Source: Jidongwangia harbinensis (GTDB taxonomy: Bacteria > Actinomycetota > Actinomycetes > Mycobacteriales > Micromonosporaceae). Taken from it: 64,000 nt of DNA. Positions 33,616-42,761 of the stretch are shown here, in pieces. Where the stretch lies: contig NZ_JAIWNC010000038.1 of NCBI RefSeq assembly GCF_020216025.1, forward strand, positions 39,893-103,892, given 5' to 3'. The position numbers and the translations under genes were made by a program. The notes under the pieces were generated by a model. It saw only the letters and a program-made list of their open reading frames with translations. It was not told where the DNA came from and did no database searches. Numbering within the stretch: position 1 is the first letter of the stretch; each line of letters starts with the position of its first letter.

Positions 33616-35874
33616 CTACCGGACCTGGTAGACCGCGATCTGACCGGCCCGGTAGCGCAGCCGCGCCACCCGGTCCAGACCGGCCCGGTCGTGTGCCCGG
33701 GTCCGGTCCACCACCAGCCACCGCACCCCGTACCGGGTGCGGAGCAGGCCCACGGTGGTCGCGCTGGGCCGGACGAAGGCCGCGTCGTTCTCGGCCAGCC
33801 GGGCGGGATCCCAGTACGGAACCCGCGCCACGCTCAGCCGGCGCGCGGCGGCGATCTCGTTGGCCGGCGGCGTGTACCCCCAGCCCTCCACCAGCACCCG
33901 CCGTTCCGCGTACGCGGCCAGCCAGAACTGACGCGGATCGCACGGTCCCGCCCGAAAGCGGCAGTGGCTGTTGGTGGCGAGCAGCTCGTCGGGTCCGGAG
34001 TGCTCGCGCAGCCACCGGCCGGCCGCCACCGCGCCGCGCGGCACCGCCGCGGGCACCGGCGACGCCGACGACAACCGGGGCGCGGACCCGGCCTGCAGCC
34101 GCTGCAGGGTGCTCTGCGCGTAGCCGATCGAGGTCGGCAGCACCGCGCCGATCAGCACGGCGCCGCCGGACAGCAGCGCCACCGACCGGGTGGCGCGCGG
34201 CCGGTGCAGCAGCAGGGCGGCGAGGGCCGCGACGGCCGGCGGCAGCGCGTACGGCCACAGGACCGCCAGCGGGCCACCGGACACCGGCCGGACCGGGCTG
34301 AGCCATTCGGCGGCCATCGTGACGACGGCGCCGCCCACCAGGGCCGCCGCCACCACCAGACGGTCCGGCCGGCGCACTCCCCCGGCCGGGACGCACGCCA
34401 CCAGCGCGGCCACCACGAGCAGCGCCACGTACGGCCGGGCCGAGGTGAGGAAGTAGGTCTCCGAGCCGCCCATCTGCTGCGTCGACAGCACCACCGCCAG
34501 CGCACCCGTGGCGAGACCCGCGGACAGCACCAGCATCGGGTCGGTCCAGCCCCGGCGGCGGACCAGCAGCACCACCGCGGCGGCCACCGCGGACCAGGCG
34601 AGGGCCCAGGCGGCCAGGCCGAGGCCCAGGTGCCCGCCGGCCGCCGCCGAACCCCGCACCGACGCGAACGGCGCCGGGAACACCCCGGCGTCGCTGCCCC
34701 GGAACATGGTCAGCGCGACCACGGCGAAGGCGGCCACGGTGAGCCCGGCCGCCGCCGCGGCCCAGGTCTCGAACCGGCGCCGCAGCAGGCCGACGGCGAG
34801 CACGCTGAGCAGGCCGGCGACCAGCAACGGCGCGTACGTGGCCTTGGCACCGGTGGCGCCCAGCACGGCGAGCCCGAACACCACCCAGGAGCCCACCCGG
34901 GACCGTCCGCCGGGGTCGCGCAGATCCACCAGGCTCAGCAGGACCCCGGCGAAGAGCAGCCCGCCCAGCGTCTGGCTCGGGCTCAACCACATGGTCGCGG
35001 GGATGGCGGCCACCGGCACCTCGGTGACCGACCAGCCGGCCGGGTCCAGCGCGGTGGCGCCCAGCGCCAGGACCGCCGTCAGCGGGCCGGTCCACCACCG
35101 GCCCGGCAACACGCGCTGCGCCACCGCGGCGATCCCGACGACGAACAGCACGACCACCGGAAGCAGACCCAGACGGTACGTCAGCAGCTGCGGTTCGATC
35201 CCGGTCGACCAGCTCGCCGCCGCCCAGTCGGCGTGCACGAACCAGTGGTACGACAGCGGCACCCCGGCCACCGAGGGACTCTGCGGCGGCAGGTGGTGCC
35301 GCAGCTCGGCGGCGAGCGACTGGTGAAACACCATGTCCGGGTAGGGGTGGGCGGATCCGGGCCAGGCCAGCCCGTGCGGCGCCCAGTAGGTCACCGCCGC
35401 CCACCCGACCAGCGCCAGGCACAGCGCCGCCACCGAGATCGACCACCGGACGTCGGCCGGCCGGCCGCTGCCCCGCCAGTACCGGCGCAGCCCCGGCACC
35501 GCCAGAAACGCGACGATGCCCGCACCGGCCGCGACCACATGCAGGTACGGGAAGCCCGCCGCACGACCGAGCAGATACCAGCCGATCTCCAGGACGTAGC
35601 CGAGCGTCGCACCGCCGACCAGATCCACCGGCAGCGGGCCCGGCCCGCCCCGCAGCGACCGCCACAGCAGGACGCCCGGAATCAGCACCACGACCAGAAG
35701 GTGGCCGGCGAACCGCGCCTGCACGCCGAGACCCACGTCGGCGCCGCGCAGCAGCACCACCGCCGCGCACAGCACCAGCGCCCCCGGCACCAGCCGCAGC
35801 GGGCGGCGCGGAACCCGCGGCACCACCGGGGCGGGTGCGGTGGGCCGCTCCTGGTCACCGGTCCGGGTCAGCAT
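33616..35874 (-). CDS. Large polytopic membrane protein, GT-C-like
   Basis: 752 residues from ATG 35874. About 14 hydrophobic segments, a large loop near residue 180 (HPYPDMVFHQSLAAE) with an acidic/aromatic patch, and a C-terminal soluble domain of about 150 residues (RWLREHSGPDELLATNSHCRFR to end). This layout resembles GT-C polyprenyl-sugar-dependent glycosyltransferases or YfhO-like proteins, but no exact family is recognised. It overlaps the wecE stop by 7 bp, so the two are coupled. A transfer step on the outside face of the membrane would fit the cassette. Confidence 0.7.
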   Translation of the reverse strand: MLTRTGDQERPTAPAPVVPRVPRRPLRLVPGALVLCAAVVLLRGADVGLGVQARFAGHLLVVVLIPGVLLWRSLRGGPGPLPVDLVGGATLGYVLEIGWYLLGRAAGFPYLHVVAAGAGIVAFLAVPGLRRYWRGSGRPADVRWSISVAALCLALVGWAAVTYWAPHGLAWPGSAHPYPDMVFHQSLAAELRHHLPPQSPSVAGVPLSYHWFVHADWAAASWSTGIEPQLLTYRLGLLPVVVLFVVGIAAVAQRVLPGRWWTGPLTAVLALGATALDPAGWSVTEVPVAAIPATMWLSPSQTLGGLLFAGVLLSLVDLRDPGGRSRVGSWVVFGLAVLGATGAKATYAPLLVAGLLSVLAVGLLRRRFETWAAAAAGLTVAAFAVVALTMFRGSDAGVFPAPFASVRGSAAAGGHLGLGLAAWALAWSAVAAAVVLLVRRRGWTDPMLVLSAGLATGALAVVLSTQQMGGSETYFLTSARPYVALLVVAALVACVPAGGVRRPDRLVVAAALVGGAVVTMAAEWLSPVRPVSGGPLAVLWPYALPPAVAALAALLLHRPRATRSVALLSGGAVLIGAVLPTSIGYAQSTLQRLQAGSAPRLSSASPVPAAVPRGAVAAGRWLREHSGPDELLATNSHCRFRAGPCDPRQFWLAAYAERRVLVEGWGYTPPANEIAAARRLSVARVPYWDPARLAENDAAFVRPSATTVGLLRTRYGVRWLVVDRTRAHDRAGLDRVARLRYRAGQIAVYQVR

Positions 35875-36995
35875 CCGGCGAACCGGTACGCCGTCACCGC
35901 GTCCACCACCCGCCCGACGTCGCTGTCCGTCAGACCGGCGTGCACCGGAAGCCGGACCAGCCGGTCCGCCACGTCCTCGGTCACCGGGCACCCGCCCGGC
36001 CCGGTACGCCCGTACCGCTCCCCCGCCGGGGCACCGTGCAGCGGCTGGTAGTGGAACGTGCCCTGCACGCCCCGGTCGGCCAGGTGCCGCAACAGCGCCT
36101 GCCGCTCCGCCAGGTCCCGAACCAGCAGGTAGTACAGGTGGGCGGGGTGTTCGCAGCCGGGTGGCACGGTCGGCCGCACCACGTCCAGGCCGGCGAAGGC
36201 GGCCTGGTAGGTGTCCCACACCGCGTGCCGCCGCCGCTGGATCGTGTCGAACGCCTCCAGCTGGGCGGTCAGCCCGGCGGCCAGCACGTCCGACGGCAGA
36301 TAGCTGGACCCCAGGTCCATCCACCGGTACTTGTCCACCTGGCCGCGGAAGAACCGGCTCCGGTCGGTGCCCTTCTCGCGCAGGATCTCGGCGCGTTCCG
36401 CGTACCGCTCGTCGTTGATCAGCAGCGCGCCGCCCTCGCCGCAGGACACGTTCTTGGTGGCGTGGAAACTCTGCGTGGCCATCGCGCCCAGCGACCCGAG
36501 CGGCCGCCCGCGGTAGGTGGCGCCGAGCCCGTGCGCGTTGTCCTCGACGACCGGGATGCGGTGGTGCCGGGCGACCTTCCCGATCGCGTCCATGTCACAG
36601 GCCACGCCGCCGTAGTGGACCACCACCACGGCCCGGGTACGGGACGTCACCGCCGCCTCCACGGCACGCTCGTCGATGTTGAGCGTGTCCGGGCGGCAGT
36701 CCACGAACACCGGCACGGCACCCCGCAGGACGTACGCGTTCGCGGTGGAGACGAAGGTGAACGACGGCATGATGACCTCGTCGCCGGGCCGCAGGTCCAG
36801 CAGCAGCGCGGTCAGTTCCAGCGCGTGCGTGCAGGACGTGGTGAGCAGCGCGGCACGGGCGCCGGTCAACGCGGTCAGCAGCGCGGTCGCGCGCCGGGTG
36901 AACGGGCCGTCGCCGGAGGTGTGCCCGGACGCGGCGGCCGAGGTGAGGTACTCCAGCTCACGGTCGGCGAGGAAGGGACGGTTGAACGGGATCAC
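35868..36995 (-). CDS. wecE: dTDP-4-amino-4,6-dideoxygalactose transaminase
   Basis: 375 residues, GTG start. Strong resemblance to E. coli WecE/RffA: IPFNRPF start, GDEVIMPSFTFVSTANA, FVD-RPDTLNIDE, PLP lysine K181 in SFHATKN, and REKGTDRSRFFRGQVDKYRW, at the same spacing. It converts dTDP-4-keto-6-deoxyglucose plus glutamate to dTDP-Fuc4N, using the RmlB product. It begins 22 bp after the TIGR03960 stop and is probably cotranscribed with it. High certainty for family; substrate regiochemistry by similarity. Confidence 0.92.
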   Translation of the reverse strand: MIPFNRPFLADRELEYLTSAAASGHTSGDGPFTRRATALLTALTGARAALLTTSCTHALELTALLLDLRPGDEVIMPSFTFVSTANAYVLRGAVPVFVDCRPDTLNIDERAVEAAVTSRTRAVVVVHYGGVACDMDAIGKVARHHRIPVVEDNAHGLGATYRGRPLGSLGAMATQSFHATKNVSCGEGGALLINDERYAERAEILREKGTDRSRFFRGQVDKYRWMDLGSSYLPSDVLAAGLTAQLEAFDTIQRRRHAVWDTYQAAFAGLDVVRPTVPPGCEHPAHLYYLLVRDLAERQALLRHLADRGVQGTFHYQPLHGAPAGERYGRTGPGGCPVTEDVADRLVRLPVHAGLTDSDVGRVVDAVTAYRFAGC

Positions 36996-37017
36996 ACCCG
37001 TTCAACCGTCCACGCCC

Positions 37018-38970
37018 CTAATGGGTGTGCGCGGGTGCCCGCAGACCGCTCACCGGGGTGAGCGGCAGCAGCTTCTTGCCGGTGGGACCGATCTGGATCT
37101 CGGTGTCCATGGACGGGCACACGCCGCAGTCGAAGCACGGCGTCCACCGGCAGTCGTCCTGCTCGAACTCGCTCTTCGAGTCCTGCCAGTCCTGCCAGAG
37201 CCAGTCCTTGTCCAGGCCCGAGTCCAGGTGGTCCCAGGGCAGCACCTCGAGCTGTTCGCGCTCGCGGGTGGTGAACCAGTCCAGGTCGACACCGAACTGC
37301 GGCAGCACCTCGGCGGCCGACTCCACCCACCGGGCGTACGAGAAGTGCTCGCTCCAGCCGTCGAAGCGCTGGCCCTTGTCCCAGGCCCGCTTGATCACCG
37401 CGCCGACCCGGCGGTCACCGCGGGACAGCAGTCCCTCGATCAGCGACGGCTCGCCGTCGTGGTACCGGTAGCCGATCGCCCGGCCCAGCGACCGGTCCGA
37501 GTTGATCTCCTGCTTGAGCATCCGGAGCCGGGCGTCGATGACCTCCGGCCGCTCCATCGGGGCCCACTGGAACGGGGTGTGCGGCTTGGGCACGAACCCG
37601 CCGATCGACACCGTGCAGCGGATGTCCTTGGTGCCCGCGGCGATCCGGCCGGCCTTGATCACCTCGTGCGCCATCCGGCCGATCTGCAGCACGTCGTCGT
37701 CGGTCTCGGTGGGCAGGCCGCACATGAAGTACAGCTTCACCTGCCGCCAGCCGTTCGAGTACGCCGTGACGACCGTCCGGATCAGGTCCTCCTCGGTCAC
37801 CATCTTGTTGATGACCTTGCGGATCCGCTCCGAGCCGCCCTCCGGCGCGAACGTCAGACCGGTGCGGCGCCCGTTGCGGGACAGCTCCTGCGCCAGGTCG
37901 ATGTTGAACGCGTCCACCCGGGTCGACGGCAGCGACAGCGAGACGTTGGTGTCGGCGTACTGCTCGGCCAGGCCGGAGCACATGTCACCGATCTCCGAGT
38001 GGTCCGCGCTGGACAGCGACAGCAGGCCCACCTCGTTGAACCCGGAGAACTCCAGGCCCTCCTTCACCATCTGCCCGACCGTGGTGATCGACCGCTCCCG
38101 CACCGGGCGGGTGATCATGCCGGCCTGGCAGAACCGGCAGCCCCGGGTGCAGCCGCGGAAGATCTCCACCGCATACCGCTCGTGCACGGTCTCGGCCAGC
38201 GGGACCAGGGGCTTCTTCGGGTACGGCCAGGCGTCCAGGTCCATCGTGGTGCGCTTGGCCACCCGGAACGGCACGTCCGGACGGTTCGGCACGACCCGCT
38301 GGATGCGGCCGTCCGGCAGGTAGTCGACGTCGTAGAAGCGCGGCACGTAGATCGACTCGGTGCGCGCCAGGCGCAGCAGCAGCTCGTCCCGGCCACCCGG
38401 GCGGCCCTCCGCCTTCCAGTCCCGGATGATCCCGGTGATCTCCAGGACCGCCTCCTCGCCGTCGCCCAGCACCGCGGCGTCGATGAAGTCCGCGATCGGC
38501 TCCGGGTTGAAGCTGGCGTGGCCGCCGGCCAGCACGATCGGGTGATCGGCGGTGCGGTCCGCCGAGTTCAGCGGGATGCCGGCCAGGTCGAGCGCGGACA
38601 GCATGTTGGTGTAGCCGAGTTCGGTGGCGAACGAGATGCCGAACACGTCGAACGCGCGCACCGGGCGGTGCGCGTCGACCGTGAACTGCGGGACGCCGTT
38701 CGCCTTCATCAGCGCCTCGAGGTCCGGCCACACCGCGTACGTCCGCTCGGCCAGCACGTCGGGCTGCTCGTTGAGCACCTCGTACAGGATCTGCACGCCC
38801 TGGTTGGGCAGTCCGACCTCGTAGGCGTCCGGATACATCAACGCCCAGCGCACGGTGGTGGCGTCCCAGTCCTTGACCACGGCGCCGAGTTCGCCGCCCA
38901 CGTACTGAATGGGCTTGCTGACCCGGGGCAGCAGCGGTTCCAGCTGCGGGAAGACCGAAGTGACGCTCAT
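37018..38970 (-). CDS. TIGR03960 family B12-binding-like radical SAM protein
   Basis: 650 residues. N-terminal Rossmann B12-like domain (about 30-180), radical SAM cluster motif Cys274-x3-Cys278-x2-Cys281 (CTRGCRFC), TIM-barrel core with GGSERIR, and a C-terminal Cys group (CRWTPCFDCGVCP) that may hold a second cluster or zinc. Usual partner is TIGR03936, here displaced about 9.6 kb. The target is unknown; the pair is broadly conserved in anaerobes and actinobacteria. Confidence 0.93.
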   Translation of the reverse strand: MSVTSVFPQLEPLLPRVSKPIQYVGGELGAVVKDWDATTVRWALMYPDAYEVGLPNQGVQILYEVLNEQPDVLAERTYAVWPDLEALMKANGVPQFTVDAHRPVRAFDVFGISFATELGYTNMLSALDLAGIPLNSADRTADHPIVLAGGHASFNPEPIADFIDAAVLGDGEEAVLEITGIIRDWKAEGRPGGRDELLLRLARTESIYVPRFYDVDYLPDGRIQRVVPNRPDVPFRVAKRTTMDLDAWPYPKKPLVPLAETVHERYAVEIFRGCTRGCRFCQAGMITRPVRERSITTVGQMVKEGLEFSGFNEVGLLSLSSADHSEIGDMCSGLAEQYADTNVSLSLPSTRVDAFNIDLAQELSRNGRRTGLTFAPEGGSERIRKVINKMVTEEDLIRTVVTAYSNGWRQVKLYFMCGLPTETDDDVLQIGRMAHEVIKAGRIAAGTKDIRCTVSIGGFVPKPHTPFQWAPMERPEVIDARLRMLKQEINSDRSLGRAIGYRYHDGEPSLIEGLLSRGDRRVGAVIKRAWDKGQRFDGWSEHFSYARWVESAAEVLPQFGVDLDWFTTREREQLEVLPWDHLDSGLDKDWLWQDWQDSKSEFEQDDCRWTPCFDCGVCPSMDTEIQIGPTGKKLLPLTPVSGLRAPAHTH

Positions 38971-38990
38971 GGGGCTCCAGGGTACGCCGA

Positions 38991-39332
38991 TTACCCGGTC
39001 AGTCCGTCCGCGGCCTCGGCGACGTCGACCGCGAGCAGATCGTCACGGAACGCGCACAGCTGCAGGGTCATCCGCGCCGGGCCGCGTTCGCCCACCACCA
39101 GGCGGATCGGCGTGCCCAGCCGGTCCAGGTCGGCGACCAGCGCGTCCAGCAGGCGCACCCCGGCGCTGTCCAGGAACGCGACCGCGGTCAGATCGAGGAG
39201 GACGGCGCCGGCACCCCGCACACACGAGACGATCTCCCGGCCCATCGTCGGCGCGGTGGCCACGTCGAGGTCACCGGCCAGCCGGATCAGCTCGGCACGG
39301 CCCATCCGCTCGGACGTCACCTGCCCGGTCAC
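38991..39332 (-). CDS. STAS domain anti-sigma factor antagonist (RsbV-like)
   Basis: 113 residues from GTG 39332, overlapping the phosphatase/kinase gene by 4 bp. STAS fold with the phosphorylatable serine at Ser56 (VAFLDSAGVRLL). It would be the substrate of the PP2C domain and of the HATPase kinase encoded immediately upstream. A C-terminal tail of about 20 residues follows the fold. Confidence 0.9.
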   Translation of the reverse strand: MTGQVTSERMGRAELIRLAGDLDVATAPTMGREIVSCVRGAGAVLLDLTAVAFLDSAGVRLLDALVADLDRLGTPIRLVVGERGPARMTLQLCAFRDDLLAVDVAEAADGLTG

Positions 39333-41806
39333 GACTGGTCCCGCCGGATCCGCCGCATCGTCACCGTGGTGCCGTCGCTGCGGTCGAACGCCACGTGATC
39401 CATCACCTGGCGGATCAGCTGCAGGCCGCGGCCGCGGGCCACATCGACGTGGGCGTCCCGCCAGGTGCCGCGGTCGGACACCCGGATCTCCACCGCCTCG
39501 GTGGAGACCGTGGCGGTGACGTCGACGACCCCGAACGGGTCGTCGCGGTAGCCGTGCTCGATCGCGTTCGCCACCGCCTCCGAGCAGGCCAGCAGCACCG
39601 CCTGCGCACACTCGTCGCCGACCGAGTTGGTGGCCAGCCAGCCGCGCAGATCCTGCCGCAGCAGCCCGATCTGCACCGGGTCGGCGCCGATCGAGCGTTC
39701 CAGGCGCTGCTCGGCGCCCAGCGCGACGCAGAGCAGGCAGACGTCGTCGGCGTGCTCGCGGCCCGCCAGCAGGTCGGTCAGCCCGGCGGTCAGCCCCGGC
39801 ATCGGCGCGTCGCAGCGGCGGGCGTACTCGGTGGCGAGCACCTCCAGGCCCCGGTCCAGCGGCCGGGTGCGCCGCTCGATCAGGCCGTCGGTGTACATCA
39901 GCAGCCGGCTGCCCGGATTCAGCCGGATGCGCTGCTCGATCCGCTCGGTGCGCCCGGAGCGGGAGCCGAGCGGCGCCGAACGGCCGTCCAGCAGGTAGCG
40001 CGGCGGGCGGGCCGGTTCGTACAGCAGGGGCGGCGGGTGACCGGCGCACACGTACGTCATCTCGCCGGAGTCCAGCGCGATCTCGGCGTACACCACCGTG
40101 GCCATCCGGGCGTTCTCGGCCCGCTCCACGAAGTGGTCCAGTCCCTGCAGCACCCGGGCCGGACCGGCCTCGGCGGACGCCAGCGCCCGGATCGCGCTGC
40201 GCAGCTGCCCCATCGTGGTGGCCGCCTCGATGCCCCGCCCGACCACGTCGCCGACCACCACCGCGAGCCGGTCCGGGCCGATCAGGAAGGAGTCGTACCA
40301 GTCGCCGCCGACCTCCAGGTCCCGCGCACCCGCCTGGTAGTGGGTGTCCAGCAGGAACCGCGGATCCTGCGGCGTCTCGTGCGCCAGCAGGCTGCGCTGC
40401 AGCGTCCGGGCGACGATCCGCTCCTGCTCGTAGAGGCGCGCGTTCTCCAGCGACAGCGCGGCCCGGTCGGCCAGATCGGTCAGGAACGCCCCCTCGGACA
40501 CCCGGCGCAGCGCCGCCGTCGGCCGCAACGCCAGCGTGCCGAGCACCCGCCCGCGCACCACCAGCGGCTGGATCACGCAGCCGAGGCCCGCGGCGTCCCG
40601 ATCCGGTTCGCCGGACACCGCGACCGCGGCGATCTGCCCGGCCAGCCGGTCCGGGTCCGGCGCCGGGCCACCCGCCTCCTCGGTCAGGCCGTCCGCGCCG
40701 ACCTGCAACCACACCCGGGCCCAGTCGGCGATCTCCGGCACCAGCCGGTCCACCAGGCGGCGGGCCCGTTCGGTGAGCCGCTGCGTGCCCTCCAGCGCGT
40801 GCGTCGTCTCCACCAGGAACACCGCCCGGTCCTCCCGGCGCCGGGCCTGGTCGTACAGCCGGGCGCGGTCCAGGGCCTGCCCGGCGTGCTGGCCGAGCAG
40901 GCGGACCACCCGCAGCTCGCTGTCGGTCAGCTCCTTGGGCGCGGCGAAGCTGAAGCCGAGCACACCCAGCACCTCGGCGGCGGCCGGGTCGTCCGGGCAC
41001 CCGGTGGTCATCGGCAGCAGCACCACCGTGCTGCGGCCCACCCGGACCATCTCGGAGGCCATGCCGTCGAAGTGCTCCTCGGCCTCCCGCACCGACCCGA
41101 TCACGTGCAGGTCGCCGCGGCGGGCCACCTCCGCCACCACGTGCGCCGAGTCGAGCGCCAGGTCGCCGGTGCCGGTGGCCGGGTCGGTGCCGGCCACCGC
41201 GGCCAGCACCTCGCGGTGCTCGTCGACCAGCCAGACGCTGCTGCTGGTGGCGCCGAACGCCGGCCCCGGCGCGCGGACCACCGTCTCGGCCACCTCGGCC
41301 TGGGTCGGCGCCGCGGCCAGGTCCGCGACGATCTGCTGCAACACCCGGACCCGGCGTTCCGAGGCCTCCGCGGCGCGGCGCGCGGCCAGCAGCTCGCGTT
41401 CGTACCCGCGGCGCTCGGTGGCGTTGAAGATCGTCGTGCGGATCACCCGGGGCAGTCCCGCCGGGTCGCGGCCGAGCACGGAATTGACCAGCGTGGGCAG
41501 CCGCCGGCCGTCCGCGCAGATCATGTCGAAGGCGATCTCGTGCACGTCGTCCTGCATGCTCAGCAACGGCGCGTAATGCGTCTCGTGGTAGATCTGGCCG
41601 CCCGGGGTGAGCAGTTCCCGGAAGCGGCGACGGCCGATCAGTTCCCGGCGGGTGTAACCGGTCCAGCTCAGCAACGTCTCGTTCACCTTGACGATGGTGC
41701 CGTCCGGCAGCGTGGTGAGATAACCGCACGGGGCGTGGTCGTACAACTCCCCGGGATCCTCCTCCCACGGCAGCCGTACGTCATGCGTCACGTCAGGCTC
41801 ACTCAT
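39329..41806 (-). CDS. PAS-GAF-PP2C phosphatase fused to a HATPase anti-sigma kinase
   Basis: 825 residues from ATG 41806. PAS (about 15-135, PDGTIVKVNETLLSWTGY), two GAF-type sensory regions (about 150-300 and 320-470), PP2C/SpoIIE phosphatase (GGDWYD, VGDVVGRGIEAA, GLIERRTR, HADDVCLL) and a C-terminal RsbW-type HATPase (EAVANAIEHGYRD N-box, GRGLQLI). Phosphatase and kinase of a partner switch are thus on one chain, with the STAS antagonist next in the operon and an RsbQ-like hydrolase upstream. No TM segments. Known pieces, unusual completeness. Confidence 0.92.
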   Translation of the reverse strand: MSEPDVTHDVRLPWEEDPGELYDHAPCGYLTTLPDGTIVKVNETLLSWTGYTRRELIGRRRFRELLTPGGQIYHETHYAPLLSMQDDVHEIAFDMICADGRRLPTLVNSVLGRDPAGLPRVIRTTIFNATERRGYERELLAARRAAEASERRVRVLQQIVADLAAAPTQAEVAETVVRAPGPAFGATSSSVWLVDEHREVLAAVAGTDPATGTGDLALDSAHVVAEVARRGDLHVIGSVREAEEHFDGMASEMVRVGRSTVVLLPMTTGCPDDPAAAEVLGVLGFSFAAPKELTDSELRVVRLLGQHAGQALDRARLYDQARRREDRAVFLVETTHALEGTQRLTERARRLVDRLVPEIADWARVWLQVGADGLTEEAGGPAPDPDRLAGQIAAVAVSGEPDRDAAGLGCVIQPLVVRGRVLGTLALRPTAALRRVSEGAFLTDLADRAALSLENARLYEQERIVARTLQRSLLAHETPQDPRFLLDTHYQAGARDLEVGGDWYDSFLIGPDRLAVVVGDVVGRGIEAATTMGQLRSAIRALASAEAGPARVLQGLDHFVERAENARMATVVYAEIALDSGEMTYVCAGHPPPLLYEPARPPRYLLDGRSAPLGSRSGRTERIEQRIRLNPGSRLLMYTDGLIERRTRPLDRGLEVLATEYARRCDAPMPGLTAGLTDLLAGREHADDVCLLCVALGAEQRLERSIGADPVQIGLLRQDLRGWLATNSVGDECAQAVLLACSEAVANAIEHGYRDDPFGVVDVTATVSTEAVEIRVSDRGTWRDAHVDVARGRGLQLIRQVMDHVAFDRSDGTTVTMRRIRRDQS

Positions 41807-41823
41807 CAGCCTCCCCGCCGCGG

Positions 41824-42615
41824 TTACAGCCAAGCCTTGATGGCCGCGACGGTCTCCTCGGGTGCGCTCAGATTGGGGCAGTGGCCGGTCGCGTGCAACT
41901 TGACGAACGTGCTGCCGGCAACGTGGCGGTGCACGTACTCGCCGACCGCCTCGGGTGCGATCACGTCGTCGCTGCACTGCAGAATCAGTGCGGGGGTACG
42001 TACCTTCGGCAGGTCGTCGCGGTTGTCCGAGAGGAACGTGACGCGGGCGAACTTGCCGGCCAGTTCCGGATCGGTACGGCAGAAGCTGTTGGTCAGCTCG
42101 GCACCCAGCTGCGGCCGGTCCGGATTCCCCATGATCACCGGAGCCATCACGCTGGACCAGCCGAGGTAGTTGCTGTCCAGCGACTCCAGCATCTCGTCGA
42201 TGTCGGCATGCCCGAAACCGCCGACGTAACCCTCGTCGTCGAGATACCGCGGGGACGGCCCGACCAGCACCAGCCGGGCGAACCGCTCGGGCTCCCGCAC
42301 CGAGGCCAGGACACCGATCATCGCGCTGACCGAGTGCCCCACGAACACCACGTCGTGCAGGTCGTAGTCGTCGATGATCTCCAGCACGTCGGTGGCGTAG
42401 CCGTCCAGCGTGGCGTACCGCCGCTCGTCGAACGCGGAAAGATCGGAATTGCCGCTGCCGACCTGGTCGAACAGCACGATCCGGTGCGTGTCGGCGAACG
42501 CCGGAGCCACGAACCGCCACATGTTCTGATCACACCCGAACCCGTGCGCGAACATCATCGGCGGCCCGGCCGGGTTCCCGGTCACGGTGACGGCGTTTCG
42601 CAGTCTCGTCTTCAT
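41824..42615 (-). CDS. Alpha/beta hydrolase, RsbQ family
   Basis: 263 residues from ATG 42615 (RsbQ is 269). Catalytic triad positions match RsbQ: Ser95 (GHSVSA), Asp217 (CSDDVIAP) and His245 (TGHCPN). The RsbQ hallmark N-terminal GFGCDQNMWR is present. In Bacillus, RsbQ supplies a small-molecule signal to the PAS domain of the phosphatase RsbP. Here a PAS-PP2C gene lies 17 bp downstream, reproducing the RsbQ-RsbP pair. Strigolactone/karrikin receptors share this fold. Confidence 0.92.
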   Translation of the reverse strand: MKTRLRNAVTVTGNPAGPPMMFAHGFGCDQNMWRFVAPAFADTHRIVLFDQVGSGNSDLSAFDERRYATLDGYATDVLEIIDDYDLHDVVFVGHSVSAMIGVLASVREPERFARLVLVGPSPRYLDDEGYVGGFGHADIDEMLESLDSNYLGWSSVMAPVIMGNPDRPQLGAELTNSFCRTDPELAGKFARVTFLSDNRDDLPKVRTPALILQCSDDVIAPEAVGEYVHRHVAGSTFVKLHATGHCPNLSAPEETVAAIKAWL

Positions 42616-42761
42616 CTCGAAGTCACGATACGACGCCGGAGCGTTTCCCACATCGCCCCGGTTGTCCGGCAATCCGGAACACGGCTTCGACGCCCGGGTG
42701 GCGGAGCGTTTCTAGCCTGGGGGAAGACGCCCGATCCGGGGCGTCGGAGGGAGATCGACGG

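Noticed and set aside
42616..42761. SigB-type promoter in front of the rsbQ operon
   Set aside because: Short words such as GGAAAC and TATCGT occur but with wrong spacing; nothing convincing by eye.
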